This document shows, in pieces, positions 28,318 to 37,896 of a stretch of DNA of 64,000 bases (positions are counted from its first letter, which is position 1; each line of letters opens with the position of its first letter). Both the position numbers and the translations under genes were made by a program. The notes beneath the pieces are model-generated. The model did no database searches. It saw only the letters and a list, made by a program, of their open reading frames with translations, and was not told the origin of the DNA. The stretch covers positions 496,001-560,000 of the forward strand of contig NZ_CCYK01000006.1 of NCBI RefSeq assembly GCF_000826105.1, read 5' to 3'. This DNA is from Pseudomonas massiliensis. GTDB taxonomy: Bacteria; Pseudomonadota; Gammaproteobacteria; Pseudomonadales; Pseudomonadaceae.

Positions 28318-29409
28318 TCAACCACGATGCGACAGCACAGAGGCCGGTAGTTCGACGCCCTGTTCGACACAGCGGCGAATGTCCGACAGCGAGGGCTCGA
28401 GATCGAAGCCATTGGTCTGGAGCCACTGCGGGTCATAGTAGGTGCTCAGGTAACGCTCGCCGCTGTCGCACAGCAAGGTCACGATCGAACCGTGGCGGCC
28501 TTCCTCGCGCATGGTGGTCGCGGCGGCCAGGGCACCGACCAGATTGGTCCCGCTGGACGCTCCAACCCGGCGGCCGAGGCGGCCGCTGACATAATGCATG
28601 GCAGCCAATGACAGGGCGTCTGGCACCTTGATCATGGCGTCGATCACCCCCGGCATGAACGAGGGCTCCACACGCGGCCGGCCGATCCCCTCGATACGCG
28701 AGCCATGGGCCAGGGTAAGCCCGCGGTCCCCACCGCGGTAGGCATCGAAGAACACTGAGCGCTCGGCATCGGCGCAGAGCACGCGGCTGCGGTGCTGGCG
28801 GTAGCGCACGTAGCGCCCAAGGGTAGCGACCGTTCCGCCCGTTCCAGGACTGGAGACCAGCCAATCCGGCTCGGGATGCCGCTCCAGTCGCATCTGCTGA
28901 AAGATGGACTCGGCAATATTGTTGTTCGCCCGCCAATCCGTCGCCCGTTCGGCATAGAGAAACTGGTCCATGAAATGTCCGCCGGTGCGCTCGGCCAGGG
29001 CCAGCGAGGCGGCATGGATCTGCGTGGGATCGTCCACCAGATGGCTCTGCCCGCCATAGAAGGCGATCTGTTCTATCTTCACCTGGGACGTGGACGCGGG
29101 CATGACCGCGATGAAAGGCAGACCCAGCAAGCGAGCGAAGTAGGCCTCGGAAATCGCGGTAGAACCGCTCGACGCCTCGATGACAGGCTTGCCTGGCTTG
29201 AGCCAACCATTACAGAGCGCGTAAAGGAACAGCGAGCGGGCGAGCCGGTGCTTCAGGCTACCGGTAGGGTGGCTGGACTCATCCTTGAAATACAGGTCGA
29301 TACCCGGGAAACCTGGCAAGGCGAAGGGGATCAGGTGGGTGTCGGCGCTGCGTTGGAAATCAGCCTCGATCAGGCGGATGGCGTCCAGTGCCCAATGGCG
29401 GTCGGTCAT
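28318..29409 (-). CDS. PLP-dependent enzyme of the cysteine synthase family
   Basis: Fold-type II PLP enzyme of 363 residues. The Schiff-base lysine is Lys53 in HPTGSLKHRLA; ASSGSTAISEAYFARLLGLP is the substrate-binding loop, and SSPGTGGTVATLGRY the glycine-rich phosphate cup. Compared with CysK/CysM it has a divergent substrate loop (SSGST rather than TSGNT) and a longer C terminus, so it may not be an O-acetylserine sulfhydrylase; related proteins are often called cystathionine beta-synthase-like or L-cysteine desulfhydrase. No sulfur genes are adjacent. Divergent from nhaA. Confidence 0.8.
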   Translation of the reverse strand: MTDRHWALDAIRLIEADFQRSADTHLIPFALPGFPGIDLYFKDESSHPTGSLKHRLARSLFLYALCNGWLKPGKPVIEASSGSTAISEAYFARLLGLPFIAVMPASTSQVKIEQIAFYGGQSHLVDDPTQIHAASLALAERTGGHFMDQFLYAERATDWRANNNIAESIFQQMRLERHPEPDWLVSSPGTGGTVATLGRYVRYRQHRSRVLCADAERSVFFDAYRGGDRGLTLAHGSRIEGIGRPRVEPSFMPGVIDAMIKVPDALSLAAMHYVSGRLGRRVGASSGTNLVGALAAATTMREEGRHGSIVTLLCDSGERYLSTYYDPQWLQTNGFDLEPSLSDIRRCVEQGVELPASVLSHRG

Positions 29410-29610
29410 GCTGAGCCCTTCAAAAGCGGAGCCGCGGCCTTGGGGCTGCGCTCGGACATATTCGGAAATTGAATGGTGAAGATTCTGGAAACGCCCGGCT
29501 GGCGCGGGCTTGGCCGTTTTCCAAAGGGTTATGAGCTTATACTTTTTGTTTGTCTGGCGGCCAGCACGGGTTAGGGTACCGCCTCCTTCATTTTCTAGCT
29601 CGGAGGGCCC

Positions 29611-30786
29611 ATGTCCGTACGCCTGTCACTGCGCAAGTTCTTCGCCATGGAGGCCACGGGCGGCCTGCTATTGATACTGGCGGCGGTGATCGCGTTGATG
29701 GTCAACAACTCCGGGGCATCGTCCTGGTATCAGGGATTCCTGGACACACCGGTGTGGTTGCGCATCGGCTCGCTGGAGCTGGCCAAGCCCCTGTTGCTCT
29801 GGATAAACGACGGCCTCATGGCCCTGTTCTTCCTGCTCATCGGCCTGGAGGTGAAGCGTGAAATGCTACAGGGGCACCTGGCCAAGCCCGCGCAAGTGAT
29901 CTTACCTGGCGCGGCGGCAGTGGGCGGCATGGTCTTGCCGGCGCTGATCTACTGGAGCTTGAACCGTCACGACCCAGCGGCGGTGAGCGGATGGGCCATT
30001 CCCACGGCCACGGATATCGCATTCGCGCTCGGTGTACTGGCCTTGCTGGGCAAGCGAGTACCTGCTTCGCTGAAGCTGTTCCTGATGACGTTGGCGATCA
30101 TCGATGACCTGGGCGCTATCGTGATCATAGCGCTCTTCTATTCTGGTGCTTTGTCCGGCGCGGCCCTGGCTGGCGCCCTCGCCTGCCTGGTCGCATTGCT
30201 GGGGCTCAACCGCGGCGGCGTGCGCCATCTGGCGCCCTACTTGATCATCGGCGTGGTGCTCTGGGTCTGCGTTCTCAAAAGCGGTGTGCATGCCACCCTT
30301 GCAGGGGTGGCCCTGGCCATGTTCATTCCGTTGCGGGCAGGCGCTGCGCCGGCCACTCCCCCACTGTTGCGCCTGGAGCATGCACTCCACCCGTGGGTCG
30401 CGTTCTGCATCGTGCCTTTGTTCGCTTTCGCCAACGCAGGGGTGCCCTTGACCGGCATGAGCCTGGACAGCTTCACCCACTCGGTGCCGCTGGGTATCAC
30501 CCTGGGGTTGTTGGCGGGCAAGACGCTGGGCGTGTTCGGATTGACCTGGCTAGCGGTCAAATGCGGGCTTGCCGCCCTTCCGACAGGAGCAAACTGGGGT
30601 CAGCTGCTGGGGGTCGCGGTGCTTTGTGGCATTGGCTTCACCATGAGCATCTTCGTGGGCTCGCTGGCCTTCGACGCGGGGAGCAGCCCTTATGCGGGCC
30701 AGGATCGCATGGGCATTCTGGTGGGGTCTTTCCTCGCGGCGATCATCGGTTATCTGATCATGAAGATCGCGTCGCCTAGGGACTAG
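29611..30786 (+). CDS. nhaA: Na+/H+ antiporter NhaA
   Basis: Integral membrane antiporter of 391 residues with about 12 hydrophobic segments. The functional acidic residues are present: Asp135 in [11 protein letters not shown] and the Asp165-Asp166 pair in [10 protein letters not shown], equivalent to Asp133 and Asp163-164 of E. coli NhaA. It exports Na+ (or Li+) in exchange for protons. GGAGG lies 6 bases before the ATG. The 201-base upstream gap has a good -10 (TATACT, in GAGCTTATACTTTTTG) but a weak -35, and no riboswitch fold I could recognise. Confidence 0.95.
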   Translation: MSVRLSLRKFFAMEATGGLLLILAAVIALMVNNSGASSWYQGFLDTPVWLRIGSLELAKPLLLWINDGLMALFFLLIGLEVKREMLQGHLAKPAQVILPGAAAVGGMVLPALIYWSLNRHDPAAVSGWAIPTATDIAFALGVLALLGKRVPASLKLFLMTLAIIDDLGAIVIIALFYSGALSGAALAGALACLVALLGLNRGGVRHLAPYLIIGVVLWVCVLKSGVHATLAGVALAMFIPLRAGAAPATPPLLRLEHALHPWVAFCIVPLFAFANAGVPLTGMSLDSFTHSVPLGITLGLLAGKTLGVFGLTWLAVKCGLAALPTGANWGQLLGVAVLCGIGFTMSIFVGSLAFDAGSSPYAGQDRMGILVGSFLAAIIGYLIMKIASPRD

Positions 30787-30800
30787 CCCACGCTGGAGGA

Positions 30801-30866
30801 GTGGATCGAGCCAGCGGAGCTGGCGAATGGTCAGCTCACTGCCATTCGCTAGCTCCTGCTAGCACC
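30801..30866. repeat. Inverted pair of REP-like palindromes (second sequence type)
   Basis: GCCAGC GGA GCTGGC (30810-30824) followed by GAATGG, then 11 bases, then CCATTC followed by GCTAGC TCCT GCTAGC (30848-30863). The two palindromes face each other and together also form a 15-bp stem (GGAGCTGGCGAATGG with CCATTCGCTAGCTCC, one mismatch). Layout is that of a BIME, but the stem sequence differs from arrays A and B. It sits between the convergent nhaA and glycine-zipper genes and may terminate both. Confidence 0.6.
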
Positions 30867-30931
30867 CCTTTCCTGGCGCCGCGCCCTACTGAAGGGGTCG
30901 GGTTGTCGAGATCGAACCGCCCTTCCCTGGC

Positions 30932-31396
30932 TTAGTGACTGACGCGGCTGGTGCCGTCGACGGTCATGATGCGTACACGCTCGCCGACACGGAACACTTC
31001 GTTTTCCTGTACCTGCTGAACGTAGGCACGAGTGCTGCCGTCGTCTTCGCGAACGGTGATCTCCACGCCCTGGGCGCGAGTGATGCCCTCTTCAGTCGCC
31101 GAGCCCAGCAAGCCGCCAGCGACGGCACCGATGACCGCCGCCACCAGGCTGCCACGGCCGCCGCCCACGGAGCTGCCGGCCACACCGCCTACCACAGCGC
31201 CAGCACCGGCACCGATAGGCGTCTTGGTGCCTTCGATTTTTACCGGGCGCAGGGATTCGATGGTGCCCATGCGTACGGTCTGGACACGGCGAGCTTCGTC
31301 ACGGGAATAGGTATCGCCGGTAAGGCTGGATGCACAGCCGCTGAGCAATACGGTAAGGGCAGTGAAACAACTGGCAAGAACAACAGAATTGCGCAT
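30932..31396 (-). CDS. Glycine-zipper lipoprotein (SlyB/PcpY-like)
   Basis: Outer-membrane lipoprotein of 154 residues. The signal peptide ends at LLSGCASS with the lipobox Cys. The glycine-zipper 2TM region (GAGAGAVVGGVAGSSVGGGR and GAVAGGLLGSATEE) is followed by a small C-terminal beta domain (VEITVREDDGSTRAYVQ). Start at 31396 chosen because GGAG lies about 8 bases upstream and the signal peptide begins MRNSVV; an upstream in-frame start would add 14 residues of no clear meaning. SlyB-like proteins stabilise outer-membrane protein complexes under stress in enterobacteria; the role here is inferred. Confidence 0.88.
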   Translation of the reverse strand: MRNSVVLASCFTALTVLLSGCASSLTGDTYSRDEARRVQTVRMGTIESLRPVKIEGTKTPIGAGAGAVVGGVAGSSVGGGRGSLVAAVIGAVAGGLLGSATEEGITRAQGVEITVREDDGSTRAYVQQVQENEVFRVGERVRIMTVDGTSRVSH

Positions 31397-31492
31397 GAAT
31401 CTAGCTCCGTAGGACAGACAGCAATTAGACGCCGTCACCGGAAGGGTGTCACGAAACCGCGCGATTTTGAAGTATTCCCAGGCAAGGGCCGA

Positions 31493-32140
31493 TCAGGGGG
31501 CCAGGCGGCAGCGCTCCCAGCGGCCTTGATGCAGCCGGTAGTCCAAACGGTCGTGCAGGCGGCTGGAACGCCCTTGCCAGAACTCGATACGGTCAGGCAC
31601 CAGGCGATACCCGCCCCAGTGGTCCGGGCAACTGGGAGGCGTGTCGCCAAAACGTTCATGCGTAGCCGCCAGCAGTGCCTCCAGCTCTGCGCGATCAGCG
31701 ATCGGCCTGCTCTGCGGAGACGCCCACGCACCGATACGGCTACCAAGCGGTCGCACCTGGTAATAGGCCTCTGATTCTGCCGCGCTGACCTTCAGGGCGC
31801 GCCCTTCGATCCGCACCTGGCGTTCGAGGGTAGGCCAGAAGAACGTCATGGCCGCGAACGCATTGAGGGCCAGGTGCTGGCCCTTGGCGCTCTCGTAGTT
31901 GGTGAAAAAGGTGAAGCCCTGCTCATCCATGCCCTTGAGCAGCAACACCCGACAATGGGGCCGGCCTTCGCTGTCTACCGTGGCCAGGGACATGGCATTG
32001 GCCTCGACCGGCAATTGCTCGGTTTCAACAGCTTCGCTGAACCATTGCCGGAACAGTTCGAAAGGGCTCGCGGGAGCCTGACTTTCACTCAGGCCGTCGC
32101 GGGTGTAGTCGCGGCGCATGTCCGCCAGGGATTTGCTCAT
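31493..32140 (-). CDS. pdxH: Pyridoxamine 5'-phosphate oxidase
   Basis: FMN-dependent oxidase of 215 residues that makes pyridoxal 5'-phosphate in the vitamin B6 synthesis and salvage pathways. The N-terminal [17 protein letters not shown] segment (here [16 protein letters not shown]) begins the family alignment, [19 protein letters not shown] forms the FMN/substrate site and the C-terminal [12 protein letters not shown] is diagnostic. Located 13 bases after the stop-to-start junction with the OmpA-like gene on the same strand, so the two may be co-transcribed. Confidence 0.96.
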   Translation of the reverse strand: MSKSLADMRRDYTRDGLSESQAPASPFELFRQWFSEAVETEQLPVEANAMSLATVDSEGRPHCRVLLLKGMDEQGFTFFTNYESAKGQHLALNAFAAMTFFWPTLERQVRIEGRALKVSAAESEAYYQVRPLGSRIGAWASPQSRPIADRAELEALLAATHERFGDTPPSCPDHWGGYRLVPDRIEFWQGRSSRLHDRLDYRLHQGRWERCRLAP

Positions 32141-32153
32141 GGCCGCGGCTCGC

Positions 32154-33176
32154 TCAGTTCTTCGCCTGCTGGTCGGCGACGGCTTTCTTCGCCGTGGTCA
32201 CTTTCTTGGCCGGGGTAGCCTTTTTCTTGGCAGCGGTCGCGGCAGGCTTGGCGCTGCCCTTCTTGCCGCTGGCGGCTTTCTTGGCCGGAGCGGCTGGCGC
32301 GGCCTTTGGCGCGTCCGGCACAGCTTTCACGTCCTGCAGCGCGACTATGGCGGCTGCGACGGGCGTCGGCTGGTCATACTTGGCCATCAGCGTGGCCATG
32401 CCGCTCTCAGGCGTGACCAGCATTTCCACGCGACGGTTGAGGGCGCGGCCCGCCGGGCTGTCATTGGCCGCGCGCGGCACCACCGCGCCCAGGCCACGGG
32501 TGCTCAGGCGGTTACGCTGCAGGCCGCTGAGACGGAAAATGGCCGCGATGGACTGGGCACGTTCCAGGCTCACCTTCTTGTTCACATCCGCCGTGCCCGA
32601 GCTGTCGGCGTGGCCGAGAATCAGCACGGAGGTCTTCGAATCGTTTTCCAGGGCCTTGGCCACGTTGGTGATCGGTGCCAGGGACACGGGCAGCAACATG
32701 GCGGGACGGTCCGGGTTGAAGGAACCATCGACCGGAGCGGTGACCACCAGCATGTCTTCGTGACGCTCCAGCTGGAACTTGCTGCCCTTGATCGCCTCAC
32801 GCAGCTTGGGCTCATAGGCATCCAGCCAGGCCTTGGTCACCTGCGGGTCTACCTTGGCGGCGGCGGCGATCGCCGCGGGTGGCGCGCCCTTGCCAGCGGC
32901 AGCCTGGGCAGGCACCGCCTTGCTGTCGCCCCCGAACGGCCACCACCAGTGCCCTTCGCTGGCGGCCTTGGCCTCCGAGGCTGCTTCAGCCTTGGCGACA
33001 CGATCCTGCACGGCTTTCTCTACGCTGTCGTCCTTGACCACTTCGGCGGTAGCGTCCTTCCCCTTACCGAAGGGCCACCAGCTCGCACCAGCGTCGCCAG
33101 TGTTGTCCTGCGAGGTATGGGCGCACCCGGTGATGGCCAGGCACAGGGCAAAAGCGAGAGTCTTCTTGGCGTACAT
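32154..33176 (-). CDS. OmpA-family lipoprotein with Lys/Ala-rich tail
   Basis: Protein of 340 residues. The lipoprotein signal ends at AITGCAHT; two copies of a WWPFG motif ([10 protein letters not shown] and [10 protein letters not shown]) precede an alanine-rich linker. The OmpA-like peptidoglycan-binding domain follows ([31 protein letters not shown], and NRRVEML at its end). After it comes a tail of about 60 residues made of Lys, Ala and Pro ([22 protein letters not shown]), resembling histone-H1-like AlgP repeats. The tail is unusual for an envelope protein. Probably anchors the outer membrane to peptidoglycan. Upstream of pdxH. Confidence 0.85.
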   Translation of the reverse strand: MYAKKTLAFALCLAITGCAHTSQDNTGDAGASWWPFGKGKDATAEVVKDDSVEKAVQDRVAKAEAASEAKAASEGHWWWPFGGDSKAVPAQAAAGKGAPPAAIAAAAKVDPQVTKAWLDAYEPKLREAIKGSKFQLERHEDMLVVTAPVDGSFNPDRPAMLLPVSLAPITNVAKALENDSKTSVLILGHADSSGTADVNKKVSLERAQSIAAIFRLSGLQRNRLSTRGLGAVVPRAANDSPAGRALNRRVEMLVTPESGMATLMAKYDQPTPVAAAIVALQDVKAVPDAPKAAPAAPAKKAASGKKGSAKPAATAAKKKATPAKKVTTAKKAVADQQAKN

Positions 33177-33287
33177 GATCGGTCCGGAAATTTGGTGTCA
33201 ATAAACTGGGTTAAGAAACCCACATAAATCGTTGATTGGATGGTAGAACATTCCGCGCCTGGTGGAATACCGTCGGTCGCATGGCAT

Positions 33288-34433
33288 TCACAGGCACTGC
33301 GCCACTGCCTGGGCAAGGCGCTGGGCACGAGGGTCCATGAGAATATACGGCCCCAGTGTATGAGTAACGAAGCCGAAGGCCACACCCCGTTGCGGGTCGG
33401 CGAAGCCTACAGAACCGCCCGCTCCGGGATGGCCAAAGGCATAGGGACCCAGGCCGAAGGTAGCGTTGGCCAGGCCCGGTTGATCGAGCATGCAGCCCAG
33501 GCCGAAGCGTGTCGGCGTCAGCAGGGTCAGGTCCTCACCCTGGCTATGCTCCCGGGTAAGTTCGGCAAGCCACTCGCTGTCGAGCAGGCTGCCTTCGAGC
33601 AGCCCCTGATAGAAGCCGGCCAGGCTGCGTGCATTGCCGTGACCATTGGCGGCGGGCTGTTCCATCCGCCGCCATTCCGGCTTGTTGGTGCTGGTGAGGA
33701 TGGACGGCGGATTGGTGAAAGCTCGGGTCGGCATGGCTTCGGGCTCACGCAGAGTGACCTGCAACAGCCGCTGGGCGGCCGCGTCACCAGGGTTGCCTTT
33801 GCCTCGGGCTACATGGGCCACGCGGTAAAATTCGCTATCAGCCAGTCCGATATGGAAATCCAGCTGCAAGGGCCGCGCGACCCGCTCGACAATGGCGCGG
33901 CCAGGGCTACGCCCGTCCACTCGGCGGATCAGCTCACCCAGCAGCCAGCCATAGGTAATGGCAGCGTAGCCATGGGCGGTGCCAGGCTCCCACCAGGGCG
34001 CTTCGGCAGCCAGGGCGCGAGTCATGGCGTTCCAATCGTACAATGCCTCGGCTGGCAGCAGTTCACGCAGCGCCGGCAAGCCGGCACGATGGCAGAGCAA
34101 CTGACGCACCGTGATGGCACCTTTTCCATTGCTGGCGAACTCCGGCCAATAGTCGGCTACTGGCTTGTCCAGGCCAAGCTTGCCTTCGGCGGCCAATTGA
34201 AGCACTGCCACCGCGGTGAATGTCTTGGTACAGGAAAAGAGGTTGACCAGGGTATCGCTATGCCAAGCCTCGCCGCGGTCCTTGTCGCTGGTGCCGGCCC
34301 AGAGGTCGATCACGGTTTCGCCGTTCACTTGAACGCAAAGCGCGGCCCCACGCTCCTGATGGTCTTCGAACAGCGCGGCGAAGGCTTCGCGCACGGGCTC
34401 GAACTCCAGCGAATAATGGCCGTTGATCAGCAC
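33288..34433 (-). CDS. Serine hydrolase of the beta-lactamase/esterase (class C-like) family
   Basis: Protein of 381 residues with a beta-lactamase-like fold. The catalytic Ser-X-X-Lys is SCTK (in VNLFSCTKTFTAVAV), the Tyr motif is YAAI (HGYAAITYGWLLGE) and the third motif is HPGAGG. This set is typical of family VIII carboxylesterases (EstB/LpqH-type) rather than true beta-lactamases. No signal peptide is visible, so the enzyme is likely cytoplasmic. The start codon is GTG at 34433 with GGAG 6-7 bases upstream. Substrate unknown. Confidence 0.88.
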   Translation of the reverse strand: MLINGHYSLEFEPVREAFAALFEDHQERGAALCVQVNGETVIDLWAGTSDKDRGEAWHSDTLVNLFSCTKTFTAVAVLQLAAEGKLGLDKPVADYWPEFASNGKGAITVRQLLCHRAGLPALRELLPAEALYDWNAMTRALAAEAPWWEPGTAHGYAAITYGWLLGELIRRVDGRSPGRAIVERVARPLQLDFHIGLADSEFYRVAHVARGKGNPGDAAAQRLLQVTLREPEAMPTRAFTNPPSILTSTNKPEWRRMEQPAANGHGNARSLAGFYQGLLEGSLLDSEWLAELTREHSQGEDLTLLTPTRFGLGCMLDQPGLANATFGLGPYAFGHPGAGGSVGFADPQRGVAFGFVTHTLGPYILMDPRAQRLAQAVAQCL

Positions 34434-34517
34434 GGGAGGCTCCGGGAAAGGCAGGAATTTGAATGCTGCGCATTGTTTCAGCGATTCAAGCCTTTGGGAA
34501 GCGCCCTCGAGCCAACA

Positions 34518-36662
34518 CTAGGCTATCTCCCGGCGGAATGGCGGCAATGCATCGAGAATGGCCTTGCCATACCGTTGAGTGACTACGCGGCGATCCAGCA
34601 GGGTGATCATGCCCCGGTCCTGTTCGGTTCGCAGCAACCGGCCGCAGGCCTGGATCAGGCGCAGAGAAGCATCGGGCACGGCGATCTCCATGAAGGGGTT
34701 GCCGCCGCGCGCCTCGATCCATTCGGCCAGGGCCGCCTCTACCGGGTCGTCGGGTACCGCGAAGGGAATCTTGGCGATGACCACGTGCTCGCAGTAGGCG
34801 CCGGGCAAATCCACCCCTTCGGCGAAACTGGCAAGGCCGAAAAGCACGCTGCTTTCGCCGCCGTCCACCCGCGCCTTGTGCTTGTTCAAGGTTTCCTGCT
34901 TTGACAGGTTGCCTTGGATGAACACCTGGCGCCGCCACTCCCGGTCCAGGCCGTCGAACACGTCCTGCATTTGCCGCCGCGAGGAAAAGAGCACGAGCGA
35001 GCCCCGGGAGCCTTCCACCAGTCCGGGCAGTTCCCGGATGATCGCGGCGGTATGCGCCGCCGCATCTCGCGGGTCCGCCCGTAGGTCCGGCACGCGAAGC
35101 AGCCCGGCGTCGGCATGGTGGAAGGGGCTCGGTACCACGGCGGTGACCGCGTCCCGTGGCAGGCCCGCGCGCATGCGGAAGCGATCGAAACGCCCCAGGG
35201 CCGTCAGGGTGGCGGATGTCACCAGGGCGCCGAAGGCGACGTTCCACAGGTTGCGACGTAGCATTTCCGCCGCCAGGATGGGGCTGGCGTTCACCTCCAG
35301 GTCATGGAACGAGCCGGCTTCCACCAGGGTCAGCCAACGGGCCATGGGTGGGCTGCCTTCCGGATCTTCGGCGGTGAAGGCCACCCAAAGCTCCCAACTG
35401 CCCTGGGCCCTGGCCAGCAGGCTGCCGAACAAGGGGTACCACTCCTCCGCCTGATGGCTGGCGATGCCGATATTCACCTCGCCTTCCATCCCTTCCTTGA
35501 GCAATTCCGCCAGCCGGGTGTACAGGTCCGTCAGGCGGGCGAAGCCTTTTTTCAGTTCCAGCCCCATTTCCCGTATATGCTCGGGCACCAACCCGCCGAC
35601 AAATCGATGGCGCGGGCGTTCGCGGCCTTCCATGTCTTCACCGGGGCGAAAGTCCGCCAGCTGCTCGCACGCGCCGAACATGAACTGCAGTTGCGCCTTG
35701 AGCTCGCGGGCCAGCTCAGGCACCTGCTCGATGAGTTTGCCCAGGTCTCCAGGCAAAGGATGTTGCGCCAGCAACTTGGTCAGGTTGCGCGCCGTCTGCT
35801 CCAGCCAGTCGGCGGTGGAGCGCAGTCGGGTGAAATGGGCGAAATGGCCGATGGCTTTGTCGGGAAGGTGATGGCCCTCGTCGAACACGTAGAGCGTGTC
35901 CTTCGGGTCTGGCAATACCGCGCCGCCGCCAAGGGCCAGGTCTGCCAGGACCATGTCGTGGTTGGTAACGATCACGTCTACCTTGCCCATGCCTTCCCGC
36001 GCCTTGAAGAAGGTGCACTGCTGGAAATTGGGGCAGTGCCGGTTGGTGCACTGGCTATGATCAGTGGTCAGGCGCGCCCATACCGGATCCTCCAGGGCTT
36101 CCGGCCAGCTGTCCCGGTCACCGTCCCAACGGTTGCCCGCCAGCTTTTCTATCATTTTGGTGAACAGCTTGAGGCTGGCCTCGTCCACGTCGATGGAAAA
36201 GCCTTCGTCCTCGAACAGCTGGGCGGTGGCGTTCTGCGCCTGGCCCTCCTGCAGCAGAGCGTCGAGCTTGGACAGGCACAGATAACGGCCGCGTCCCTTG
36301 GCCAGGGCGAAGCTGAAGTTCAGCCCGGCGTTGCGCATGATATCGGGCAGGTCTTTATGGACGATCTGCTCTTGCAGGGCAACGGTGGCCGTAGCGATGA
36401 CCAAGCGTTTGCCAGCGGCCTTGGCGGCGGGGATGGCGGCCAGGCTGTAGGCGACCGTCTTGCCGGTACCGGTGCCTGCTTCCACGGCGACCACGGCGGG
36501 CTCGCCCACGCGACGCCCTTCTTCATCCACGGGCACGGCCCCGAGGGCCTTGGCCACTTCGGCGATCATCAGCCGCTGGCCATAGCGAGCCTTCAGGCCC
36601 TTGGCCTCGAGAAAGCGGCTGTAGGCGCCCTGGATGGTGGATTTCAATTCAGTACTGAGCAT
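34518..36662 (-). CDS. dinG: ATP-dependent DNA helicase DinG
   Basis: XPD-like 5'-3' DNA helicase of 714 residues. Walker A is EAGTGTGKT, motif II DEGH (FDEGHHLPDK), and the iron-sulfur cluster cysteines lie in DHSQCTNRHCPNFQQCTFF plus an earlier Cys (RYLCLSK). The C-terminal motif QACGRLLRTEQDRG is the helicase motif VI. DinG unwinds R-loops and forked DNA in repair. Start MLSTELKS fits the family. Divergent from a small membrane-protein gene. Confidence 0.95.
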   Translation of the reverse strand: MLSTELKSTIQGAYSRFLEAKGLKARYGQRLMIAEVAKALGAVPVDEEGRRVGEPAVVAVEAGTGTGKTVAYSLAAIPAAKAAGKRLVIATATVALQEQIVHKDLPDIMRNAGLNFSFALAKGRGRYLCLSKLDALLQEGQAQNATAQLFEDEGFSIDVDEASLKLFTKMIEKLAGNRWDGDRDSWPEALEDPVWARLTTDHSQCTNRHCPNFQQCTFFKAREGMGKVDVIVTNHDMVLADLALGGGAVLPDPKDTLYVFDEGHHLPDKAIGHFAHFTRLRSTADWLEQTARNLTKLLAQHPLPGDLGKLIEQVPELARELKAQLQFMFGACEQLADFRPGEDMEGRERPRHRFVGGLVPEHIREMGLELKKGFARLTDLYTRLAELLKEGMEGEVNIGIASHQAEEWYPLFGSLLARAQGSWELWVAFTAEDPEGSPPMARWLTLVEAGSFHDLEVNASPILAAEMLRRNLWNVAFGALVTSATLTALGRFDRFRMRAGLPRDAVTAVVPSPFHHADAGLLRVPDLRADPRDAAAHTAAIIRELPGLVEGSRGSLVLFSSRRQMQDVFDGLDREWRRQVFIQGNLSKQETLNKHKARVDGGESSVLFGLASFAEGVDLPGAYCEHVVIAKIPFAVPDDPVEAALAEWIEARGGNPFMEIAVPDASLRLIQACGRLLRTEQDRGMITLLDRRVVTQRYGKAILDALPPFRREIA

Positions 36663-36758
36663 GGGTACGTGCGGCCCGAAGGGCTGTATGGATTATCAGT
36701 ATTTCGAGGAAGGAGGCTATCATACCCGCTATTGCCCAGGCCGCCGACCCAAACCCCG

Positions 36759-37172
36759 ATGAACTCCACAACTTTTCTTTTCAACAGCCAGATCGCCCTG
36801 GCCGTGGCAAGCGCCCTTTGCTGCGCGGCGCTGCTGTATGCCGCCTGCCGCTCGGGCCACGAAGCGGCCCTTCGTCGCGGTTGCATCCTGGCAGGACTCG
36901 CGCTGGCCTTGACCGTCGCGTGTCTGGTGATCTGGTTCCGCGCCCGTTTTCCCGGCCTGGAAACCGCGCCGCGTCCCGTTCATTGGCAACTGGGCGCCAC
37001 CCTGGGCGCGGGCGCGCTCTGGGCCCGGGTGACCCTCGCGCGATTGCCGGAAATAGCCAACGCTCAGGTTGCCACAAGGCCCGGCCATACGCGGACCATG
37101 CGCTGGCAGTTGTCCGTCGCGGCGGCACTGTTGGCCCTGGGCACTGCCCTGGGGATCAGCACGTCGGCATAG
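36759..37172 (+). CDS. Small conserved membrane protein
   Basis: Protein of 137 residues with about four hydrophobic segments (IALAVASALCCAALLYAA, ILAGLALALTVACLVIW, a weaker one near LGATLGAGALWA, and LSVAAALLALGTALGI at the C terminus). No function known to me. The start ATG at 36759 is chosen because the frame upstream runs antisense to dinG. Convergent with the TetR gene (15-base gap). Confidence 0.65.
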   Translation: MNSTTFLFNSQIALAVASALCCAALLYAACRSGHEAALRRGCILAGLALALTVACLVIWFRARFPGLETAPRPVHWQLGATLGAGALWARVTLARLPEIANAQVATRPGHTRTMRWQLSVAAALLALGTALGISTSA

Positions 37173-37187
37173 GCGCCCGGAGAAAGA

Positions 37188-37826
37188 TCAGGCGCCGCCG
37201 GTATCACCCTCGCGCTTGCGCTTGTTGCCCATGCGCACGCCGATGTCCATCAGAAACTGGAAGAAGCCTTCCTGATCTTCCAGCACACTGCTCCAGAACG
37301 GCGAGTGATAGAGGGCCACAGCGCCGTGGACAAGCGCCCATGAGGCACAGTAGTGGAAATAGGGAGGCACGTTTTCGAGCTTGCCCTCATCGATGCGCCC
37401 CTTGATCAGCTGAGTGAGGCGATCGAAGTTCGAGGCACGGATGCTGTGCAGCTCGCTGACCATGTCGGGCACCTGGCTGCCCTTGACCACCTTCTCCTCG
37501 AGCCGGTCGAACAGGCGGTAGCGCTGCGGGTCGCGCATGCGGAACTCGAAATACGCCCGGGACAAGGCTTCCTTGTCACGATCCACGTCCGCTGACTGGA
37601 GCAGGCTATTGAGGTCGCGCTCGTAGTCGAGCATCAACCGCAAGTAGATCTCGGCCTTGGATTTGAAATGCTTGTAGATGGTCCCTTTGCCGATGCCCAC
37701 CGCATCGGCGATCATCTCCACCGTAACGCTGTCCTCGCCCTGTTCAAGGAACAGCTTGAGCGCCGTGTCGAGGATTTCCTGTTCCCTTCGGCGGAATTCG
37801 CGGACCTTTCGAGGTTCTTTCTGCAT
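37188..37826 (-). CDS. TetR-family transcriptional regulator
   Basis: Regulator of 212 residues. The N-terminal helix-turn-helix is clear (ILDTALKLFLEQGEDSVTVE, then IADAVGIGKGTIYKHFKSKA); the C-terminal ligand-binding domain is typical in length. A TetR gene at this place, next to the rgsA-tatD-pilZ region, corresponds from memory to PA2957 of P. aeruginosa. Divergent from the aminotransferase gene with only 70 bases between, so it may control itself and that gene; no clear operator palindrome was seen. Confidence 0.9.
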   Translation of the reverse strand: MQKEPRKVREFRRREQEILDTALKLFLEQGEDSVTVEMIADAVGIGKGTIYKHFKSKAEIYLRLMLDYERDLNSLLQSADVDRDKEALSRAYFEFRMRDPQRYRLFDRLEEKVVKGSQVPDMVSELHSIRASNFDRLTQLIKGRIDEGKLENVPPYFHYCASWALVHGAVALYHSPFWSSVLEDQEGFFQFLMDIGVRMGNKRKREGDTGGA

Positions 37827-37896
37827 ACACGGACCGGGGCTGAATCGAAGCGGGTATTATGCCTATATGGCGTCAAATTGCACGGATCATCCATTT

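Noticed and set aside
29410..29610. Possible ion-sensing riboswitch before nhaA
   Set aside because: I could not find a conserved multi-stem fold; only a promoter-like TATACT and a normal ribosome site are visible.
35304..36758. Upstream extension of the small membrane protein frame (485 extra codons)
   Set aside because: The extension is antisense to dinG; only the part from 36759 has hydrophobic segments expected of a real product.
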